DNA of 64,000 bases. It comes from an uncultured Fibrobacter sp. (lineage in GTDB: Bacteria; Fibrobacterota; Fibrobacteria; Fibrobacterales; Fibrobacteraceae). The stretch lies in contig NZ_CAMVDO010000007.1 in the NCBI RefSeq assembly GCF_947166265.1, positions 62,001 through 126,000 of the forward strand, in the 5' to 3' direction. Shown here in pieces: positions 23,194-30,874 of this stretch. A program made the position numbers and the translations under genes. The notes under the pieces were generated by a model, which did not search any database, was not told the DNA's origin, and was given only the letters and a program-made list of their open reading frames with translations. Position 1 is the first letter of the stretch, and each line of letters starts with the position of its first letter.

Positions 23194-24645
23194 CTAAAAT
23201 TTTTTCCTTAAATCATCTTTATTTTTTGCAACAACCATTTTTTGTTCAGTGGTCTTTTTAACTACAGTCCCCTTTGGGGATTCTTCAGCTTTTTGAGATT
23301 TAGAGTACTTCTTATAGGCATTTTTCTTAAGGTGATATTTCCCTTCGTCGTCTTCAATCAAGTCATCTTCAGGGAATGCACAATAGTTTTTGAACTTGGA
23401 ATGATCAAAGTCCTTCAATACTTTTAGGGGCTTGTCGTTTTTGTCGAAAAGAGGAATTTGATTGCCATTCCCGTCATCAAGAAAAAGATAGTCGTTGCCG
23501 TAAGCCGATTCATTGAACTTGAACCCTTTTTTCAGAACGAGAGCCTTGAGGTAAGGAGGGTTCTTGTAAATGGTAGATTGCCAATAGCCAACACCCTCAT
23601 CATCTTCGTCTATCATATCTGCTACAGGCAAAATCTTAAAGTCAACATTGTCGCCAAGAACCTGGACAGTCGGATAGTTATACATTTCTATTAGGCATTC
23701 CTGTCCATATTCATCCGTAAAGGGATAGGTCTCGCAGCCAAAGCCATCTTCGTCTTCTTCGAGTTCTTCAATGCATTCTTCCACGATTTTATAACCATCA
23801 AATTTGGGCTTTTTAGCAGATACAGGCTTCGCAGTCTTTGTAGCTTTTTTAGGTTTTGCAGCATCTTCACTCTCGGAATTTTCTCCATACCACTTTGGTG
23901 GATTATCAGCCAAGGGAGAACCGTCAAACATGCCAAAATCCAAAGTCAACTTAGACGTATCCCACTTGCAAATATCGCCTTTAAAACGAGAATTAGAAAA
24001 CATACAGAACATATTTGTAACGTTGGACACATTCCACTTGCTGATATTTCCATTAAATTGCGAATCACTAAACATGCTCTGCATATTTACAACATTCGAA
24101 ACATTCCACTTACTGACATCTCGTGTGAATCGCGAATTCTGGAACATCATAACCATGTTCTTTACTTTAGATACATTCCATTGACTTATATCGCCATTAA
24201 ATTGAGAATCAGCGAACATGTTTTGCATATTTGTAACATTTGACACATCCCAATGGCTTATATCGCCATTAAATTGGGAATCAGTGAACATGTAGGACAT
24301 ATTTGTCACATTCGACACATCCCATTTGCTTATATCACCATTAAACGGAGAACCATAGAACAAGCCGTCCATATTCGTAACTTGAGTAACATCAATGAAA
24401 TTCAAATCACAATCTTCACCATTCGTTTTAATGGTGTCTTTTATCAACTTTTTTAAATCATCTATATCTTTCACGACAACCATATTGGCGTTAGCCTTTG
24501 CTAGCTTAGCGGTAGTTGGCTTTTTAGCAGACTTTGTTGCAAATTTCTTGGCTACAGCCTTTGACGGCTTGGTAGCTACAGGCTTCTTTGATGCAGGCTT
24601 TTTGGCTACAGTTTTCTTAGTTGCAGTTTTCTTTGTCTTTGCCAT
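23194..24645 (-). CDS. DUF285 (BspA-like) repeat protein with histone H1-like N-terminal tail, frameshifted
   Basis: A 483-residue protein. Residues 1-50 are a basic Lys/Ala/Thr tail (KKPASKKP type) resembling histone H1 or AlgP tails, with no signal peptide. Six 24-residue DUF285 repeats (FNGDISKWDVSNVTNMSYMF type) follow at about 85-250. Then comes a region shared with the YubB-like protein downstream (EYGQECLIE..DFKILPV..YLFLDDGNGN), and a KVLKDFDHS motif. It ends prematurely at an A6 tract (see the adjoining pseudogene part). DUF285 proteins are usually surface proteins; the lack of an export signal and the basic tail suggest a cytoplasmic, perhaps DNA-associated, version. Confidence 0.75.
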   Translation of the reverse strand: MAKTKKTATKKTVAKKPASKKPVATKPSKAVAKKFATKSAKKPTTAKLAKANANMVVVKDIDDLKKLIKDTIKTNGEDCDLNFIDVTQVTNMDGLFYGSPFNGDISKWDVSNVTNMSYMFTDSQFNGDISHWDVSNVTNMQNMFADSQFNGDISQWNVSKVKNMVMMFQNSRFTRDVSKWNVSNVVNMQSMFSDSQFNGNISKWNVSNVTNMFCMFSNSRFKGDICKWDTSKLTLDFGMFDGSPLADNPPKWYGENSESEDAAKPKKATKTAKPVSAKKPKFDGYKIVEECIEELEEDEDGFGCETYPFTDEYGQECLIEMYNYPTVQVLGDNVDFKILPVADMIDEDDEGVGYWQSTIYKNPPYLKALVLKKGFKFNESAYGNDYLFLDDGNGNQIPLFDKNDKPLKVLKDFDHSKFKNYCAFPEDDLIEDDEGKYHLKKNAYKKYSKSQKAEESPKGTVVKKTTEQKMVVAKNKDDLRKKF

Positions 24646-24728
24646 AATAAGGCTTCCTTGAGGTTATTTCTTTTTTAAGATAGCGGACATTTTTCTTAGC
24701 CGCTATCTATCGTTGTATCTTAACTACT

Positions 24729-25049
24729 TTAAAGCAATGGGTTTGAATCATCATCCGAATCTTCGCCAGAAGATTCTCCTCCATCACTTGAACCACCCTT
24801 CACTCTGCCGATGATATCGATAATGTGGAGTATAGCCAGGAGACCGCATATGGAACATATTGCTATGTTGACGGAATCCATCGTGAAACTGATTGCATAA
24901 TAAATGCCCAAAGCAGCGGCGATGATCAACCCGACAAACGGAAGTGTCAATATCCATGCTATGACAAATGGAACGAAAAGAAGAAGCTTGTCCAAATTAG
25001 ATGGAGCATGGATGTGTTCGGAAAGCCAACTATGAATCGCCCTAATCAT
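24729..25049 (-). CDS. Small two-helix membrane protein, copy 1
   Basis: A 106-residue membrane protein: short N-terminal amphipathic region, two or three transmembrane helices (FVPFVIAWILTLPFVGLI; IAICSICGLLAILHIIDII), and an acidic Gly/Ser/Asp tail ending SNPLL. GAGG lies eight bases before the ATG at 25049. It is nearly identical over its membrane part to the gene at 26388-26669. Function unknown; the acidic tail is the only variable part. Confidence 0.6.
   Translation of the reverse strand: MIRAIHSWLSEHIHAPSNLDKLLLFVPFVIAWILTLPFVGLIIAAALGIYYAISFTMDSVNIAICSICGLLAILHIIDIIGRVKGGSSDGGESSGEDSDDDSNPLL
24806..24986. repeat. Duplicated segment, copy 1 (181 bases identical)
   Basis: Identical base for base to 26426-26606, an offset of exactly 1620. 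The flanks diverge gradually, indicating a recent duplication or gene conversion within the membrane-protein gene. Confidence 0.9.
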
Positions 25050-25127
25050 TTTTTACCTCGTTATGATAATGAAATAGTTTATAGCCTAGCTCAAATGGTT
25101 GCATACAGTTGTATGGGCTGTTGTACA

Positions 25128-25265
25128 ACAACAAGTTTCTTTTTTGTAATCAGTTTCGGGAACAAGGAGCTACTGCGAAAAATCACCATTGTCTTCGCCA
25201 TAAAACTTGATGAATTTTTGGATGTTTCCTTCATCCATTGTGATTGTTGTGGTTTCTGTCATCAT
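25128..25265 (-). pseudogene. Remnant of a YubB/Api92-like gene
   Basis: Reading from ATG 25265 gives MMTETTTITMDEGNIQKFIK and then YGEDNGDFSQ-stop, followed in the same frame by LLVPETDYKK. This matches the N terminus of the intact paralogue at 22756 (TTTITMDKKNIEKFIKLYGE) up to a nonsense TAG, with the rest deleted. It shows that the YubB family has been duplicated and lost within this block. Confidence 0.8.
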
Positions 25266-25290
25266 GGTGAGTTTTTCCTTTCGTTAAAGT

Positions 25291-26313
25291 TTAGGAAATC
25301 TTCCCGCCTAAGCGCCTAAGCTCCATCTGCCTAAGTTTATCAAGTTCCCACCGCCTACAAGATTTCCTACATTCGCAATGCGAAAGAGAAACACAAAGCA
25401 ATGGCACTACTGTCAGAATTACACTGAGTATAGAAAAAGGAACTACGAAAGTTTCTGTAAAAAAAATGTTTGCCAAAAATGCCAAGCAGGCGGGACCAAG
25501 TATGCCGCCAGCCGCAATCGCTGCAGCAAAATCAGATAGAAACTCATAATAATTGTCAAGCGTCGCACATATAATTACACCAATGCCTGATATTAGACCT
25601 AATGTCAGGCCGGTGGAATTGTCGGGCAAGAGATAACAATATGCTACTATTGACAAAAGTGTAAATAGGATTCCTATAAAAATATTAATAAGACGTCCTT
25701 TATTTTGTTCTTTATCTTTTTGTTCCAGACTTTCTCTTTTTTCTTGTTCTTTTTTTATTAGAGTTTGTTCACTGATGCAGCGGATGGAATTCGCTTTTTT
25801 GCCTAAGGTGCTTTTGGGAATAACGCGTGAATCTTCCATTAAACGAAAAACTTCATTATCTCCTGCTTTTGTAGAACTCCAAAACATGGTTAGTTTACCT
25901 ATGCCATAATAGTCTCCACTAGAATCTCTAGAGCCTGCAGGCAATGCTGAAAAACCAAAAGTATCCCATCCACCCCACCACTCTTCAGCACCTAAGACCA
26001 TTCTCACAGTATACTCCTTACCACGTAAGGAGGAACTCATGTAGTACTTTTGAGCTTCGACAAAAGATGCAAGTTCTTCCCACTCTTCACTAGTTGGCAG
26101 AAACCAACCTGGTGGACAGGCTTCCTTTGCAGCCTTCCATGTGTATAGCCTACCATATTTTTTTTCATTCGATTCATCGTTGTCATATGCGTAGCTTCCG
26201 CCGTTTTTAGTGCGGAATCTCAAGTTCTCGGCCATCCAAATCTGGTCGCCAATCTTGCATGTCTTATAAACCTCGCCATCTCGCGGGTCGGTAAAAGTAC
26301 CTATAACAGCCAT
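25291..26313 (-). CDS. FISUMP-domain protein with C-terminal membrane region
   Basis: A 340-residue protein. Residues about 8-190 are a FISUMP (Fib_succ_major, TIGR02145) domain: DGEVYKTCKIGDQIWMAENL, then YGRLYTWKAAKEACPPGWFLP, then FSALPAG and WSSTKA. A charged linker and three or four transmembrane helices (about 218-325) follow, with a Cys-rich basic tail. Most FISUMP proteins are secreted; this one has no N-terminal signal, so the domain would face the cytoplasm unless a membrane helix exports it. It supports a Fibrobacter origin. Confidence 0.8.
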   Translation of the reverse strand: MAVIGTFTDPRDGEVYKTCKIGDQIWMAENLRFRTKNGGSYAYDNDESNEKKYGRLYTWKAAKEACPPGWFLPTSEEWEELASFVEAQKYYMSSSLRGKEYTVRMVLGAEEWWGGWDTFGFSALPAGSRDSSGDYYGIGKLTMFWSSTKAGDNEVFRLMEDSRVIPKSTLGKKANSIRCISEQTLIKKEQEKRESLEQKDKEQNKGRLINIFIGILFTLLSIVAYCYLLPDNSTGLTLGLISGIGVIICATLDNYYEFLSDFAAAIAAGGILGPACLAFLANIFFTETFVVPFSILSVILTVVPLLCVSLSHCECRKSCRRWELDKLRQMELRRLGGKIS

Positions 26314-26387
26314 ATAAAACTCTAAAAAAAGGGTGATTTTTCAATCGGTTACAGCAACGGATTTGATTCGTCGTCTAAACCATCATC

Positions 26388-26669
26388 CTAGGCATCATCG
26401 CCGCCGCTTGAACCGCCCTTTACCATGCCGATGATATCGATAATGTGGAGTATAGCCAGGAGACCGCATATGGAACATATTGCTATGTTGACGGAATCCA
26501 TCGTGAAACTGATTGCATAATAAATGCCCAAAGCAGCGGCGATGATCAACCCGACAAACGGAAGTGTCAATATCCATGCTATGACAAATGGAACGAAAAG
26601 AAGAAGTTTGTCCAAATTGGTAGGAACGTGGATGTGTTCGGAAAGCCAACCATGAATTGCTCTAATCAT
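26388..26669 (-). CDS. Small two-helix membrane protein, copy 2, truncated tail
   Basis: A 93-residue near-duplicate of the protein at 24729-25049. The start is at 26669, preceded by ACGAGG. It stops at a TAG (26388-26390) after GGDDA. The following in-frame codons still read DDGLDDESNPLL then TAA, matching the tail of copy 1, so the TAG is a recent nonsense change that removes the acidic tail. Confidence 0.6.
   Translation of the reverse strand: MIRAIHGWLSEHIHVPTNLDKLLLFVPFVIAWILTLPFVGLIIAAALGIYYAISFTMDSVNIAICSICGLLAILHIIDIIGMVKGGSSGGDDA
26426..26606. repeat. Duplicated segment, copy 2 (181 bases identical)
   Basis: Partner of 24806-24986. The spacer upstream of the two membrane genes is also related in both places (GTATGGGC.GTT.TACAAC). 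Confidence 0.9.
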
Positions 26670-26751
26670 TTTTACCTCGTTAATTATAAACTGGTCCGGT
26701 TTATGTGTTGCTGCTGTATGGGCCGTTATACAACTGCAAGTTTTTTGTTTT

Positions 26752-28203
26752 TTACAATTTCGTTTTCGCCTTTGCTTCCTCGACCACAACACGGTTCATG
26801 TGCGATGCGGCACAGAAATGCTTTGCCACCTTGGTGTAGTCTCCGCCACTTTCGTTAAAATTGCGGACAAGGCATGGCGAACAATACTGACGATCTTCAC
26901 AATCGTAGCACTGCGGGATTGCAGACTTTGTCAATTTGCGTAACTTATTCAGTTGCGGAGACTTTTCCCAGATGTCCTTAATCGGTTGTTCACGGACATT
27001 GCCGCAAGGCATTCCCTGCCAACCGCTACACGGATAAACAATTCCGTTTGCCGCGATACACATCTTATCAAGGCCAACACCACAAAAAGCTTGTTTTCCC
27101 CATTCTTCACGGGACGGCTGCGGAACAGGAGTTTCCTTAACACGCTTAATGTAATCCTGGTCAAACTTGACTATATCCTTCAACAATTCTTCCGTTTCAG
27201 CTATGGTCAGGCGTTCAGTAAGATTGTCCGAGGAAAAATCAAAACGAGCCATCATCACAAAGTCTGTTTGAGCCTTGCAATTACGCTCATGAGCATATTC
27301 CAAAACCTTCTTATAAGATTTGAAATTAGTATGCATCACTGGGCAACTGATTTGCACAGGAATATTCGCAGCAATCAAAGCTTCGATAGAAGCCTTTGTC
27401 TTTTCACAACTCCCCTTAAGCTGCGTAATGTGGTCATGTTCTTCGGGATAAACACTGTACAAGGATGTTTGCACAAGTCCAGGATTAATCTCTTTTAACA
27501 CATCTATCATATGCGGAGTCAGCAATGTAATATTGGACAATATGGTTACCGAAAAATCCAATTCACGGGCCCTACGCAAAATTCTTTCAGCATCCGGATG
27601 ACAGAAAAATTCTCCACCTGAAAGTGTCAAATCCAGGGTACCCGCTTCATGGAGCTGTTCCATCACGTTTGCCAACAACTCGTATGGCATACGGTCATTC
27701 TTGAGTTCGTGGGGAATGTAGCAATGGATGCACCGTTCATTACAATGGTTGTTTACCTCAATCTGACAATCATGAATGGCAGGTTTCTTTAAGTATTCGT
27801 CAAACAGATATTCTTGAGAATCCCTATATTTTTTGTTATCATCGGGGTTCTGCATAGCGTTATAGGTAAACGACGTCTTAGGATTTTCAGCGTAACTGAA
27901 GTAGGTATCCTTAGAAGCACATTCTTCTGCAGTCTTACCAGAAACTAGGTAACTATCTGCCACCAAGGAATCCATAATTTCCTTGAAATCATCTTGAATA
28001 TCCTGCGGAGTTGCCCCATCAAATTGGGAACAAGCTTTGGATACAAGAGAATCAAGGCTTTGCGGCTCACGGGTAAGCGTATTCAAGAAAATACGACCGG
28101 AATCAGTGTAAGTGCGGTCATGTTTCGTGAGTTGGCTATAGATATAGCCAAATTCTCCGATAGAACGGACAAATGAATCGCGTGAAAGACGGTAGTAAGG
28201 CAT
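26752..28203 (-). CDS. Radical SAM/SPASM peptide maturase with PqqD-like N-terminal domain
   Basis: A 483-residue radical SAM enzyme. The N-terminal 100 residues look like a PqqD-type peptide-recognition domain. The cluster motif CNERCIHC places cysteines at 154, 158 and 161, with LSGGEFF after it. The C-terminal SPASM region has the expected cysteines (CGVG, MCIAANG, YPCSG, CYDCEDRQYCSPC) for two auxiliary clusters. Such enzymes install thioether or other cross-links in ribosomal peptides. It lies two bases after the 117-aa gene, downstream of a small Cys-containing peptide gene, in one minus-strand operon. The PqqD-like assignment is by position and pattern only. Confidence 0.85.
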   Translation of the reverse strand: MPYYRLSRDSFVRSIGEFGYIYSQLTKHDRTYTDSGRIFLNTLTREPQSLDSLVSKACSQFDGATPQDIQDDFKEIMDSLVADSYLVSGKTAEECASKDTYFSYAENPKTSFTYNAMQNPDDNKKYRDSQEYLFDEYLKKPAIHDCQIEVNNHCNERCIHCYIPHELKNDRMPYELLANVMEQLHEAGTLDLTLSGGEFFCHPDAERILRRARELDFSVTILSNITLLTPHMIDVLKEINPGLVQTSLYSVYPEEHDHITQLKGSCEKTKASIEALIAANIPVQISCPVMHTNFKSYKKVLEYAHERNCKAQTDFVMMARFDFSSDNLTERLTIAETEELLKDIVKFDQDYIKRVKETPVPQPSREEWGKQAFCGVGLDKMCIAANGIVYPCSGWQGMPCGNVREQPIKDIWEKSPQLNKLRKLTKSAIPQCYDCEDRQYCSPCLVRNFNESGGDYTKVAKHFCAASHMNRVVVEEAKAKTKL

Positions 28204-28205
28204 GA

Positions 28206-28559
28206 TCAGACCTTGATGTATTTTTTGTACGCTTGAAGTTTGCTGTTGAACAATTTGTCTATTTTTTTCAAAATAACATCTGTATCTATATCAGTACCTT
28301 GTTCCTTTGTCCTGTATTCGTCTACAAGTTGTTTAAAATCATCCCCTAAAACGTAAATTTTGTCCAAAAGAGCATCCCTACGTTCTTCATAATTGTCTAG
28401 TTTTCCATTGCTTATTCTTCCTACTTCCATGCACTCTATAAAACATGCTTGTAAAAATTGTATTTTAACAGTTGTTCGTGCAATCCAAATTGTTATAACA
28501 ATGGCGATGATTGATAATACGAGAGAACATATTCCGATAACAAAGGAAGCGATTTCCAT
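28206..28559 (-). CDS. Single-pass membrane protein of RiPP cluster (117 aa)
   Basis: A 117-residue protein with one N-terminal transmembrane helix (SFVIGICSLVLSIIAIVITI) and a charged, helical cytoplasmic tail. AGGAG lies ten bases upstream of ATG 28559. It sits between the unknown 99-aa gene and the radical SAM gene with tiny gaps. It could be an anchor or immunity protein; nothing in the sequence decides. Confidence 0.6.
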   Translation of the reverse strand: MEIASFVIGICSLVLSIIAIVITIWIARTTVKIQFLQACFIECMEVGRISNGKLDNYEERRDALLDKIYVLGDDFKQLVDEYRTKEQGTDIDTDVILKKIDKLFNSKLQAYKKYIKV

Positions 28560-28571
28560 TATTTTATTCTC

Positions 28572-28871
28572 CTAGTAATAGGTTTTCATGTATTCTTTAA
28601 TTTCTTTCAACTTACTTGTTGCTTGCGATTGCTTTTGATCATTATTAAAATCAGCATACCAAGCCTTGTGCAGAATAAAGTAGTCTTCAATCAAATCATA
28701 CAAAGTTTTATCTTTACCTTTAATCTGTTGCAACATCTCATTGGGAGAAACCCATGATTCGTCTGTTGTTAATTCAATTCTCTGATATATCGCTATCACA
28801 AAATTCTGAAAATAACTTTCAGGAGCAATCAGTGCCTTCATCACATCAACATCTTGAAAATTAATAGACAT
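28572..28871 (-). CDS. Hypothetical protein of RiPP cluster (99 aa)
   Basis: An unrecognised 99-residue soluble, mostly helical protein rich in Lys, Tyr and Gln, with AAAGGA before ATG 28871. It lies between the precursor-like peptide and the 117-aa membrane protein in the same direction. No metal or catalytic motif was seen. Confidence 0.55.
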   Translation of the reverse strand: MSINFQDVDVMKALIAPESYFQNFVIAIYQRIELTTDESWVSPNEMLQQIKGKDKTLYDLIEDYFILHKAWYADFNNDQKQSQATSKLKEIKEYMKTYY

Positions 28872-28948
28872 TCGTTCAAATCCTTTATTACAAATTCAAA
28901 AAAACGGTAACTGCGGCTATTACACCGCAATCACCATTGTTATTTCTA

Positions 28949-29071
28949 TTAGCGACTCAATTCGCAGGTCGAACAGCCCTTTCCGTTGCGATCTTTGGTC
29001 GGGCAACCAGCAGCGAAGCTACCAGTCGGATTGTTCTTTGCCACGAGCTGCGGCTTTGTGTACTTCTTCAT
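28949..29071 (-). CDS. Candidate RiPP precursor peptide (40 aa)
   Basis: A 40-residue peptide with a precursor layout: a basic, Pro-containing leader (MKKYTKPQLVAKN), a PTGSFAAGCP hinge, and a Cys-rich core with cysteines at 23, 33 and 36 (GC..GKGCSTCELSR). ATG 29071 is preceded by TGAGGT at a good distance; the longer in-frame start at 29143 has no ribosome binding site. A radical SAM/SPASM enzyme with a PqqD-like domain is encoded three genes downstream. The class (sactipeptide, ranthipeptide or other) cannot be told from sequence alone. Confidence 0.65.
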   Translation of the reverse strand: MKKYTKPQLVAKNNPTGSFAAGCPTKDRNGKGCSTCELSR

Positions 29072-29154
29072 AATATACCTCATGAGGTTTATGTTTTTTG
29101 CTCCGTTTTGTTGAATGCACCAACTGGAGCCTTGCTGGCACATTTTTCATAATC

Positions 29155-29331
29155 CTACTTATACCAAGATGGTGGAGTATCTCCCCAACCGAAGTAATTG
29201 ATGTATTTGATATTTGGATATTTTGACCGCAATATTTTTTCAGCTGCAGTCCGGTTTAGGCCGCCCATTTCAATGCAGTCAAGCGCATATCCTGGAACGT
29301 GGTCAATGCAGAAATGAAACCAGTGTTTCAT
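29155..29331 (-). CDS. Small hypothetical protein of RiPP cluster (58 aa)
   Basis: A 58-residue peptide, aromatic-rich (KHWFHFCIDH start, FGWGDTPPSWYK end), with AAGGAG before ATG 29331. It starts three bases after the hydrolase stop. It could be a second substrate or a small accessory protein. No family was recognised. Confidence 0.5.
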   Translation of the reverse strand: MKHWFHFCIDHVPGYALDCIEMGGLNRTAAEKILRSKYPNIKYINYFGWGDTPPSWYK

Positions 29332-29333
29332 GT

Positions 29334-30198
29334 TTAACTCCTTGTTGTATTGTTGAAAAACTTTTGTGCGTTCGACCACGACACGCTACACCATGCACCA
29401 TCAGTGATTTTCTCGCTCATCGTAATGCGGTTCCGCAAGTATCTTGGTAATGAGCTCTTGATATTCCGCCCCGGAATCGGAGTATCCGTTCCAAACAGAA
29501 TCCTATCCGCAAATCCGTTTTGGATAAGAATCTGCAAATGTTCGTGTGGCATAAAGGCTGTATCAACAAAAGCATTTGGGCAATGTCGCAAGACATCAAT
29601 CGTCTGGTTTAGTGGACGACCATGAGCCAAAATGACCTTGACCTTGGGATGCTTCTTGATAACCGGTTCATACATTCCGGCAAAGCACTCGTCTTTCTCA
29701 CCTGTATGAAGCATAAGCGCCAGGTTGCGTTCGTTTGCGACATCAAAAACTCGTGCAAGCGATTTACCATCTAGTTTCCACTTTTCAGAAACTCCGTGAA
29801 CTTTCAACCCCTTGATTTTATCATCAAGATACAGCGACAAGTCGCGCGACTTTCTCAACATGGAATGAGTCACCCACAAGAACGGAACAGCCCTTCCTTC
29901 GGACAACTCATGCATGGCATCGCGTTCCTCCCGCATAAAAGCCGGATCATCCGTCACCACGTTCGATGTGCTAGAATACGCAAAATGGGTAATCCCAGCC
30001 AACCTCAATGTTCGCAGGATTCGTGGGGGCGTATAGTAGTCGTCGAAATACTGCCCCATGTGCACATGCACATCGAACAGGCCGATGGTGGCGTTTTCGC
30101 TAGCAACCTTATTTTGTAAACTAGAATTTACACGGGGGGGGGGGTAACAGGTTTAACGGCTCCCTGAGGTCGGCAGCCGCATTGAATAATGTTTCCAT
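29334..30198 (-). CDS. Amidohydrolase-family TIM-barrel hydrolase, frame interrupted by a G11 tract
   Basis: The main frame (30071 down to 29334) encodes a metal-dependent amidohydrolase: the first-strand HxH (FDVHVHMG), a LKVHG segment, ILAHGRP and LFGTDTP near the end give the usual His/Asp ligands. ATG 30198 opens a frame (METLFNAAADL) that hits a run of 11 C on the coding strand, after which it reads PPPPCKF and stops. With 10 C it would read PPPRVNSSLQ.. directly into TIGLFDVHVH and the full barrel. As written, only internal starts (for example GTG 30071) could give a protein, missing strand one. It is the first gene of the RiPP-like operon. Confidence 0.7.
30134..30144. repeat. Homopolymer G11 tract inside the hydrolase gene
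   Basis: Eleven consecutive G on the plus strand (C on the coding strand). Long G tracts of this kind are classical slippage sites for phase variation; loss of one base restores the gene. Such tracts also cause base-calling errors. Confidence 0.85.
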
Positions 30199-30411
30199 GT
30201 TACCAAATACTTTCATGTAAACAAATGTAATTCATTTTCGGAGAAAGTGGAATGAAAAAAAAGAATTTTGCAAAAAATAGTACAGAAGCCCCGATATGTA
30301 TACTGTTGGTTTTAAAAATTGTGATTCCTTTTGGTTGCGTGTACTCGGTTCGAAAATGAGACAAAAACTGTCGCAACAATGGAAAATTTGTGAAAGTAAT
30401 TTTACATCTTG

Positions 30412-30440
30412 TTAAAAACAAGGCGGCCTTTCGACCGCCT
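30412..30440 (-). terminator. Rho-independent terminator, minus strand
   Basis: AGGCGG (30421-30426) pairs with CCGCCT (30435-30440). Read on the minus strand the hairpin is followed by TTGTTTTT. It ends the transcript of the nuclease-fragment gene at 30476 and separates it from the hydrolase operon. Confidence 0.75.
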
Positions 30441-30475
30441 GCAGGTTTCTTGAGAAATTTTCCCTTTAAGGTGTG

Positions 30476-30817
30476 CTATTTCTGTGCTAGGGCTTCTGAG
30501 ATGATTTCTTCGGAAATTCCCTTTGCACGGAGGAAGTCGGCCATCTGCTGACGACCTTCCACAACGCCTTCCGCATGACCCTCCGCACGACCTTTTGCAC
30601 GAGCATGTTTTTTTTCTACATAGAGTTCGTATTCACGGTCGCTCATCTTCATAGCCTCACTTACAAGAAAGTCTGCCGTAAATTTACTCAATTTTGCGCG
30701 TTCTTGCAACAGGGCGAACTGCGAATCCTGCGGGACCTTTATTCCGACGAAGCCAACGAAATTTCCGAAGCTGTCCTTGGTTTCTAATCCAAACTTTTTA
30801 TCATTAAATTGTCGCAT
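30476..30817 (-). CDS. Fragment of Rpn/PD-(D/E)XK family putative transposase
   Basis: A 113-residue protein that resembles only the C-terminal part of Rpn-type recombination-promoting nucleases (PD-(D/E)XK transposase family): a KTKDSFGNFVG-like start and then an Ala/Glu/Gly/Arg-rich helix (AKGRAEGHAEG) leading to a short terminal domain (GISEEIISEALA). The catalytic nuclease domain is absent, so it is inactive as an enzyme. The frame stays open upstream of ATG 30817 without a start, through a GC-rich hairpin at about 30841-30858. Likely a decayed mobile gene. Confidence 0.5.
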   Translation of the reverse strand: MRQFNDKKFGLETKDSFGNFVGFVGIKVPQDSQFALLQERAKLSKFTADFLVSEAMKMSDREYELYVEKKHARAKGRAEGHAEGVVEGRQQMADFLRAKGISEEIISEALAQK

Positions 30818-30874
30818 TGACTGCCAAGGCGAGCGGGCGACCGCGCTTGCGCGGGCATTTGCGAGCCGCAGTAG

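Noticed and set aside
23195-23210. Programmed -1 frameshift joining the two DUF285 parts
   Set aside because: The zero-frame codons AGG AAA AAA TTT do not form a proper X-XXY-YYZ site and no downstream stem was seen; mutation or phase variation is more likely.
22895-24360. CRISPR-like regular repeats
   Set aside because: The 72-base periodicity encodes 24-residue DUF285 repeats; there are no spacers and no cas genes.
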